Below, one piece after another: positions 58,984 through 64,000 of a DNA stretch of 64,000 nucleotides. The DNA is taken from positions 1 to 64,000 of the forward strand of contig JBEKWN010000001.1 in the NCBI GenBank assembly GCA_049513055.1, in the 5' to 3' direction. The translations under genes were made by a program, and so were the position numbers. Positions within the stretch are counted from its first letter, which is position 1, and every line of letters begins with the position of its first letter. The DNA comes from UBA1163 sp049513055 (lineage in GTDB: Bacteria; Desulfobacterota; BSN033; UBA1163). Under the pieces are notes generated by a model. That model had not been told where the DNA came from, searched no databases, and saw only the letters and a list, made by a program, of their open reading frames with translations.

Positions 58984-60633
58984 TTAATAGGTCAGGTAAA
59001 CCTTCACATCCGAAACAGCTCTCAGTTTCTCTGCCCACTCCTCCACGGCTTTTTTAAGCTTATCATCAAAGACTATTCCGGCAATTTTCTTCTTTGCCTC
59101 CTCAAAGGGCTGAGGTTTCGCAGGAATCACATCCTGTATGGCCAGCGCATAGAAATAACCTTCAACACTTTCATATAACCTAAAATCACCAGGTCTTACC
59201 CCTGAAATAGATTTACGAACTCCTTCAGGTAAATCTTTCGTAGTGAGAAATTTCCCTTCAAAGTTCAAGATGTCTTTACTATTACTCTTATCGATTTGGC
59301 CTTCTGCATTTTCCGTCAGCCACTGAAAGTCCGTACCTTTCCTGAGTTTCTCGAGCGCCGTTTCGGCAAACTCTCTTTTTGCAAAGACGAGGCTGTTGAT
59401 CTTCATCATTTCCGGCATGGTATATTCTTTAATGTGATCATTGTAATACGTTTTAAGCTCCTCCTCCTTAAGCTCGATATCTGGGACGACCACTTTTTGA
59501 ATAAATGCCCCGAAGATCACAGAATTCTCATATTCTTTAACCCTGTTCTTATAGGTTTCCGTTTTGTCGATTCTAAGCCTAAGGGCTTCTTTCCTGAATA
59601 CCCTTTTGTGCAGCATCTCGTTTAAGGCAGGAATTTTTCTTTCATTCAAATTTTTGCTTTCTATTGCCCTTTCGACCCCATGATAAAGCTGCTGCCTGAG
59701 ATTATCGGTCAATTCTCCGACCGTGATAGGCTTTTCTCCTTGTATCTCTGCGATGACCCGTTTATCCTCAAGAAGTTTTTGGAACCCTGGTTCCTTGGCC
59801 TCAAAGTCGATGTCGTCAAAAACCTTCTTATTCAATTTCACATACTTCTTGATCAGAGCATCATTATAATTCTCTAAAACTCCTTTCTTTTTCAAAACCA
59901 GAGCTTCGCGTTTTGCCATTTCCCTGGCCTCTTCGCTTTCAGAATACCGAATGTCTTCAACTTTTAATACGGCAAAACCGGATCCCACGGGGATGATAGG
60001 GCTCACGGAGCCCGCCTCCATCTTAGAAACTGTTTCAGCAACCTGCGGCAACAAGTCTTTTCGGCTCAAATAGTTACTTTCTTCGCCTCCCTTTGCGGCT
60101 CCATCCGAAACGACCTTTCGGGCCACTTCATCGAAACTCTTGCCTTCCTTGATCTCCTCCTCCATCTTCTTCGCGGAATCTTCCTTTTCGAATATGACGG
60201 ATTTAATCTTCCATTCTTTTGCTAACTCCTTATAAATCTTTTCAATCTCTTTTTGGTCAGCCTTCACATCTTTCAACTGCCTTTCCGCCAATAACTCCCT
60301 GAGTGTGATGCGAGAGAATACATCTACCATATTTTTCACTTCGGGCAACTCATCAAGGCCGATCTTTCTGGCCTCTTGGATAATGAGTTTTGTATTGATC
60401 AAGCGCCTCAACAGTTCAGACTCCGTACCTTTTTTCCCCTCGGCAGACTTGCTCCCCTTTAAAGAAGAGACCTCCTGGTTGAACTCCTGCAGAGTAATTG
60501 GTTCATCATTAACCATGGCAACTATTTTTTTGCCTTTCATTAATGGCAATTTCTGCTCCGATGCAAATACAGTTGCTTCGATAAGCAAGAAAATAACTAA
60601 GACTATTTTTGGTATCAAAGAAAGATATTTCAT
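58984..60633 (-). CDS. Exported peptidyl-prolyl isomerase with two PpiC-type domains
   Basis: A 549-residue periplasmic chaperone of the SurA/PpiC type. From the ATG at 60,633 (AAGGAGTGAG ahead) it has signal KYLSLIPKIVLVIFLLIEATVFA-like, then a helical SurA-N-like part (about residues 30-130), a first rotamase domain (from WKIKSVIFEKEDSAKKMEEE to PVGSGFAVLKVEDI), a second helical part and a second rotamase domain (YTMPEMMKINSLVFA to ESVEGYFYALAIQ). The frame begins earlier at 60,690 but those codons come before the ribosome site. It is probably needed for folding of the beta-barrel or cytochromes encoded beside it. Confidence 0.85.
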   Translation of the reverse strand: MKYLSLIPKIVLVIFLLIEATVFASEQKLPLMKGKKIVAMVNDEPITLQEFNQEVSSLKGSKSAEGKKGTESELLRRLINTKLIIQEARKIGLDELPEVKNMVDVFSRITLRELLAERQLKDVKADQKEIEKIYKELAKEWKIKSVIFEKEDSAKKMEEEIKEGKSFDEVARKVVSDGAAKGGEESNYLSRKDLLPQVAETVSKMEAGSVSPIIPVGSGFAVLKVEDIRYSESEEAREMAKREALVLKKKGVLENYNDALIKKYVKLNKKVFDDIDFEAKEPGFQKLLEDKRVIAEIQGEKPITVGELTDNLRQQLYHGVERAIESKNLNERKIPALNEMLHKRVFRKEALRLRIDKTETYKNRVKEYENSVIFGAFIQKVVVPDIELKEEELKTYYNDHIKEYTMPEMMKINSLVFAKREFAETALEKLRKGTDFQWLTENAEGQIDKSNSKDILNFEGKFLTTKDLPEGVRKSISGVRPGDFRLYESVEGYFYALAIQDVIPAKPQPFEEAKKKIAGIVFDDKLKKAVEEWAEKLRAVSDVKVYLTY

Positions 60634-60654
60634 CTCACTCCTTTTTCTATACAC

Positions 60655-60680
60655 CAGGCGCTCTGCTCTATGCCCTATGC
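60655..60680. repeat. Short repeat in the spacer between lipoprotein and PPIase genes
   Basis: CAGGCGCTCTGCTCTATGCC followed by CTATGC, the third member of the operon-spacer repeat set, with ~7-base units. Confidence 0.45.
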
Positions 60681-60686
60681 TTTCTA

Positions 60687-61808
60687 TCACTTGGCCATCA
60701 TTTTCCCTATTGACTGAACCATCTGGGAAGCCATGGCATGGGCGGTATTGACCCTCCCCCAGTCAAAAAAGAAGACGCCATCGTCCCCCGTATTATAACT
60801 GGTGGAACTCCAGACAACCTCTCTGCTCTTCCTTTCGATCACCTCTGCGGTAAAATCAACTTTCGGTTTTCCAAAACTGCCTTGGTAATCCTGATAATCG
60901 AGCACCTGTCCAGTCACGACAAGATCGACATTCAACATTGCAAAAATGGCACCAGCGTCAGCCAGAGAAACCCCTTGATCCATGATAATTCTCAAATTGA
61001 GAAGCTGCTGTCTCACAATACCTGGTTCAATCACATCGAACTGTTCGAATTCTTTCAAATGCTTGACAAAATGGAGGGATACGATCTCCGCTCCATATTT
61101 CCTCTCGCTCCTGTTGAAAAAGGGGACAACCGCCACAGTGTATTTCCTCTTCCCTTCTATCACGGGTGAACGGAAAGATATCTTTGGTCGAAATTTCCTT
61201 TTCACAGACAGCCCTTTGTTCTCCTTCTGGCCGGAAAGACTTTCTCTTAGAGAGTCTAGCAAACGGTTCAGAGCCTTTTTTTGAAGCGTCTTAGGGTCTT
61301 CGATTAAACCTAAACCAAGAATACCCGGTGAATCATCGCCGGCCAATCCCACATCGTCGATCCACAGTATGGTAGGATTATCTCCGCTGGAAACGAGCCT
61401 CAAGGTCAATGCAATTTTGGGCGGATTCGTTTCATTATAGAGTTCGAGAGAAGTGATGAGCACGGCTTGACAGTCGATCTCATCCTTGAATTCTTTTGCC
61501 GTTATCTTATCGATACCTCCGGTGTAACGAATGCGATGCTTCGCCATAAATTTCTCGAGAGCATCCTCCTGAAGCACATCGATTCCCCTTGCCTTTAAAC
61601 CATCCATAAGAGCTCCTCTTATCTCTTTAAGGGGCGACGCAGTTCCACTAAGGTTCTCCATTGGCAGGACGGCAATGAGGAATCGTTCTCCCATTCCGGG
61701 AAGATTTTCTTTCGTCGCCTCTTTCCCGGTTGCGCATCCGATAAGGAAAAGAAGCCCCGCAAAGAAAACAATTGTCATTTTATTTAAAAAGCTTGTTAAC
61801 GAGATCAT
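60687..61808 (-). CDS. CsgG-like exported lipoprotein with two related halves
   Basis: A 373-residue lipoprotein: signal SFLNKMTIVFFAGLLFLIGC with lipobox LIGC. Two halves each hold a CsgG/TolB-like start: IAVLPMENLSGTASPLKEIR (about residue 44) and VAVVPFFNRSERKYGAEIV (about residue 226), and each is followed by a secondary-structure pattern of this fold, ending VVWSSTSYNTGDDGVFFFDW. It may form part of an outer-membrane complex. ATG at 61,808 overlaps the previous gene by 29 bp and gives a Lys in the signal; ATG 61,778 (four bases after the stop) is an alternative without it. Likely in the operon of the beta-barrel and cytochromes. Confidence 0.7.
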   Translation of the reverse strand: MISLTSFLNKMTIVFFAGLLFLIGCATGKEATKENLPGMGERFLIAVLPMENLSGTASPLKEIRGALMDGLKARGIDVLQEDALEKFMAKHRIRYTGGIDKITAKEFKDEIDCQAVLITSLELYNETNPPKIALTLRLVSSGDNPTILWIDDVGLAGDDSPGILGLGLIEDPKTLQKKALNRLLDSLRESLSGQKENKGLSVKRKFRPKISFRSPVIEGKRKYTVAVVPFFNRSERKYGAEIVSLHFVKHLKEFEQFDVIEPGIVRQQLLNLRIIMDQGVSLADAGAIFAMLNVDLVVTGQVLDYQDYQGSFGKPKVDFTAEVIERKSREVVWSSTSYNTGDDGVFFFDWGRVNTAHAMASQMVQSIGKMMAK

Positions 61809-62352
61809 TCACAGCCTTGTCAGTAATGTCATTCATGGGCCTGCCACCCCCACCCAAGAGGCGATCCCAGATGCTGATCCCGCCTTTCGTCGTGGACGCA
61901 GTCCATACCACCTTCCCGGTCGTCCCCTCCATCATCTGGAGACTGACGGATATAATATTTGCAGAACTGGTACCTGACCTCACCTCACCATACTCTTTAA
62001 CCACCCCCGTTACAACGGCCTGGGCTTTGATAAGTCCCGACAATTTTACGACCTCTTCTTGAGAAGGAGCAGCAGGATTCTGGATCTCTGCCCTGGCAAT
62101 CCCTCTTGCAACCTCGCCAATGGGGAGTACATATACAGCACCTGTGGATAATAGCTTGTTGATAAAGACATCTCTCACCCGTTCGCCAGCAATATTATCC
62201 CTTGTAAAGTTTAGGAAAGGCATGGCGGCAATGGTCTGTATCGCCCCGAAATCCATGTTTGGATCACGGTATATATTAGTTGTGGCACAAGCTGATACAA
62301 AGACGGGAACCAAAAACAACAGAATTTTTAATAGACTGAAAGGTTTCTTCAT
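61780..62352 (-). CDS. GNA1162/CsgG-like lipoprotein
   Basis: A 190-residue lipoprotein. Signal KKPFSLLKILLFLVPVFVS with lipobox VSACA, then NIYRDPNMDFGAIQTIAAMP, typical of the CsgG/GNA1162 group (strand, then LNFTRDNIAGERVRDVFINK). A repeated TxVxxVxG-type strand VVTGVVKEYGEVRSG follows. It is 102 bp downstream of the beta-barrel-like gene and overlaps the following lipoprotein gene. Function probably outer-membrane assembly or channel formation; not proven. Confidence 0.75.
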   Translation of the reverse strand: MKKPFSLLKILLFLVPVFVSACATTNIYRDPNMDFGAIQTIAAMPFLNFTRDNIAGERVRDVFINKLLSTGAVYVLPIGEVARGIARAEIQNPAAPSQEEVVKLSGLIKAQAVVTGVVKEYGEVRSGTSSANIISVSLQMMEGTTGKVVWTASTTKGGISIWDRLLGGGGRPMNDITDKAVNDLVNKLFK

Positions 62353-62454
62353 AACCGACAGGACTCCCCCCCTTTTCCCAAAAAAAAATTAGATTGTGTG
62401 AAAATCGTCATTGAATTTCAATATCTAATACTTTTCCTATCTTGTCAATATCGC

Positions 62455-64000
62455 TCATAAAAATATCTTCAAATTAGCACTGAAACCGTTCGAATCCGAT
62501 TTTTCCAATTTAGACGAAGTATGGATATACTGATAAGACAGGTCTAAGAAGGAACGGCTCGTTATATTCCATCTCACGCTTGGGGTTATCAGTCTGTTCT
62601 TCTGGTTATTTTCGGACAATATGCTCTCATTATAGGAAAAATTAAATTGAAGCGTCCCTTCCGGAAAAGGTGACCAGTTGAGCCCGTAATTCTGGGTCGT
62701 CTGAATCTTCTGACCTTTTTGCGCTAATATTTCCCATGAGGTAAAGATATATAACGTTTCAAAAGGACGGTAGGCTACACTCAAGTCTCCCCTCCTTGCA
62801 GAAGTAGAAGTAGACGGCAGACCGCCACCAGATTGGTTTGTCGTTGTATCAGAGTAAATCAGAGTTATTGTCGTGGTTCTGTGGGGAACGATATTTGCGC
62901 CGAAATTGATGACGGTGTTGTTCTGCTTTTGACCTGTCTCTAAGGTCGAAAAATTGTACCCCCCACCGAGATTAATATCGATCCCTTTGTACAATGTTGC
63001 ATTGTTTTGCAGAAAGATTGAATTATTCTTTGTTGATTTCCCACCAATCTCTTCTATGCGTCCACTATAGATGAGATTGTGCCGAAGGGTTGTCAACGGA
63101 GTGGCAACGATTGAGGCATTGTATACGTAGGCCCACCTTTTCTTCCCCTCTTCAGTGCCATCTTCTCTTGCTACTCTCGCGCTCCCTGAAAAGATGGGAT
63201 TAAACCTGTGATTCACTGACAACCCGTTCGAAACAGTGTACGTGGTCTGACCAAGGTCTGTTTTGTCGAGGAAATAAGAGAACTCATAAAAAAGCGTGGG
63301 GATATCCAAAATCCTTGTTCTTGAATCGATGTTAAGAATATGGGTAAGTTTCGTGGTTCTGCCTTTCACCTGTTCCGCAGGCTTCTTTATAAATGCCTGC
63401 AACTCTGTGATGAAAATGTTTGGAAAACTTATTGCCCCGCTGACAAAATTTTGAAGGGGGAGGGTCACCACCTTTATATATCTTGTCGTTACTGGATTTA
63501 TGAAGTTGATTTCAAAACGGTTTTGGAATTGTCCGGGAGAAACAGTAACGCCTAAAACTTGCGTCCAATTCAGGTTATCTGAACTTGTCCATACTTGGAT
63601 ATTTGAAAAAAAGAAGGTTAAAATGTTCGTTGCTGCAGAAAGGTCCCTATCAACCCACAGGAAGAGGCTGTTTACCTGTGTTGAAACCAAAAAATCGAGG
63701 CCTACCTGCCTTAGGCTCGTCGTATCTCCACCAAGAGGAGGAAGTCCAATATTGATGCCGGCGCTTGTAGTGGTATTCCCGTCAATGAGAGCTGGATTGG
63801 AATCAAGTGTTATGGGACTAGCCGTAATATTAATAATAGAAAGCCCTGCAAAAGGAGAAATTTGGGAGCTTACCGTTCCTCCTTTGCCTGTTGCAGTGGT
63901 ATTGGTTTCTTCATAAGTGATGTTGTAACTCCCGTTAAAAGAAACCCGGTTGTTAAAAAACATATCCGAGTAAGTAATTCTTCCGGTGTTCAGGTAATCT
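62455..64000 (-). CDS. Beta-barrel-like outer-membrane protein, incomplete at the window edge
   Basis: The frame runs to the right edge and stays open beyond the ATG at 63,963 (codons DYLNTGRITYSD precede it), so the 5' end is outside the window. The visible ~515 residues have a discoidin-like segment (DRDLSAATNILTFFFSNIQVW to TTRYIKVVTLPLQN) and then many alternating strands typical of porin-like barrels, such as RHNLIYSGRIEEIGGK, IDINLGGGYNFSTLETGQ and LQFNFSYNESIL. The end GFSANLKIFL, with terminal hydrophobic residue, is the outer-membrane barrel signature. Could be the porin of a porin-cytochrome complex with the haem proteins of the cluster. Confidence 0.78.
   Translation of the reverse strand, partial: DYLNTGRITYSDMFFNNRVSFNGSYNITYEETNTTATGKGGTVSSQISPFAGLSIINITASPITLDSNPALIDGNTTTSAGINIGLPPLGGDTTSLRQVGLDFLVSTQVNSLFLWVDRDLSAATNILTFFFSNIQVWTSSDNLNWTQVLGVTVSPGQFQNRFEINFINPVTTRYIKVVTLPLQNFVSGAISFPNIFITELQAFIKKPAEQVKGRTTKLTHILNIDSRTRILDIPTLFYEFSYFLDKTDLGQTTYTVSNGLSVNHRFNPIFSGSARVAREDGTEEGKKRWAYVYNASIVATPLTTLRHNLIYSGRIEEIGGKSTKNNSIFLQNNATLYKGIDINLGGGYNFSTLETGQKQNNTVINFGANIVPHRTTTITLIYSDTTTNQSGGGLPSTSTSARRGDLSVAYRPFETLYIFTSWEILAQKGQKIQTTQNYGLNWSPFPEGTLQFNFSYNESILSENNQKNRLITPSVRWNITSRSFLDLSYQYIHTSSKLEKSDSNGFSANLKIFL

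Noticed and set aside
1..64000. tRNA or rRNA genes, integrases and insertion sequences
   Set aside because: None seen on either strand on reading; no transposase-like frame or cloverleaf-like sequence was found. A tRNA scan would be decisive.

Overview
The window looks like a chromosomal segment of a strictly anaerobic, aromatic-degrading bacterium, most like Desulfobacterota (former Deltaproteobacteria, syntroph or sulfate-reducer type). This is inferred from gene content: UbiD-family (de)carboxylases, phenylphosphate-synthase-like proteins, a one-chain Mop-type molybdenum hydroxylase, CXXCH-repeat multihaem cytochromes and ferredoxin-type proteins. No rRNA or tRNA gene was seen to fix the taxonomy. 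Most genes are moderately AT-rich with strong GGAGG-type ribosome sites and some TTG starts. Two stretches are visibly GC-richer: the first ubiD gene and the RND efflux operon.

Layout. About 0.6-7.4 kb: an Fe-S protein, a D-2-hydroxyacid dehydrogenase, a NUDIX hydrolase, a histone-deacetylase-family protein, a proteasome-fold protein, a UPF0261 protein and a multi-pass membrane protein. 7.5-19.1 kb: the best-defined system, an anaerobic phenol-type locus. On the minus strand are phenylphosphate-synthase-like A and B subunits behind a LysR regulator. Divergently on the plus strand are ubiD1, two KdsC-like HAD genes, ubiD2, a 10-kDa gamma-like subunit, ubiD3, ubiX and an archaeal-type (DUF120) riboflavin-kinase-like gene. 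Together they could phosphorylate a phenol, carboxylate the phenylphosphate through prenyl-FMN enzymes, and supply FMN to UbiX. 19.4-29.8 kb: a probably acquired two-pump RND efflux operon ending in a truncated MFS gene and a nitroreductase broken by one stop codon.

30-47.5 kb: a second catabolic locus. It holds a UPF0261 paralogue, a LysR regulator, two phytoene-desaturase-like FAD oxidoreductases separated by a 77-aa protein, an SDR, a Mop-type molybdenum hydroxylase, a second phenylphosphate-synthase-like A/B pair, small ferredoxin-fold (ABM-like) proteins, an HD protein, an LpdD-like protein and a PaaK-like CoA ligase. 47.6-52.2 kb: a complete branched-chain-amino-acid-type ABC importer on the opposite strand. 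I recognise no described pathway with this combination; it is my main candidate for an undescribed system and may process a second hydroxylated or cyclic substrate.

52.5-64 kb: GlgC and a CheY-like regulator, a DUF2180 zinc protein, then a minus-strand cluster of an incomplete beta-barrel-like protein, two CsgG/GNA1162-like lipoproteins, a double-PPIase chaperone, 26-haem and 16-haem cytochromes and an NHL protein. This resembles an outer-membrane or extracellular electron-transfer module.
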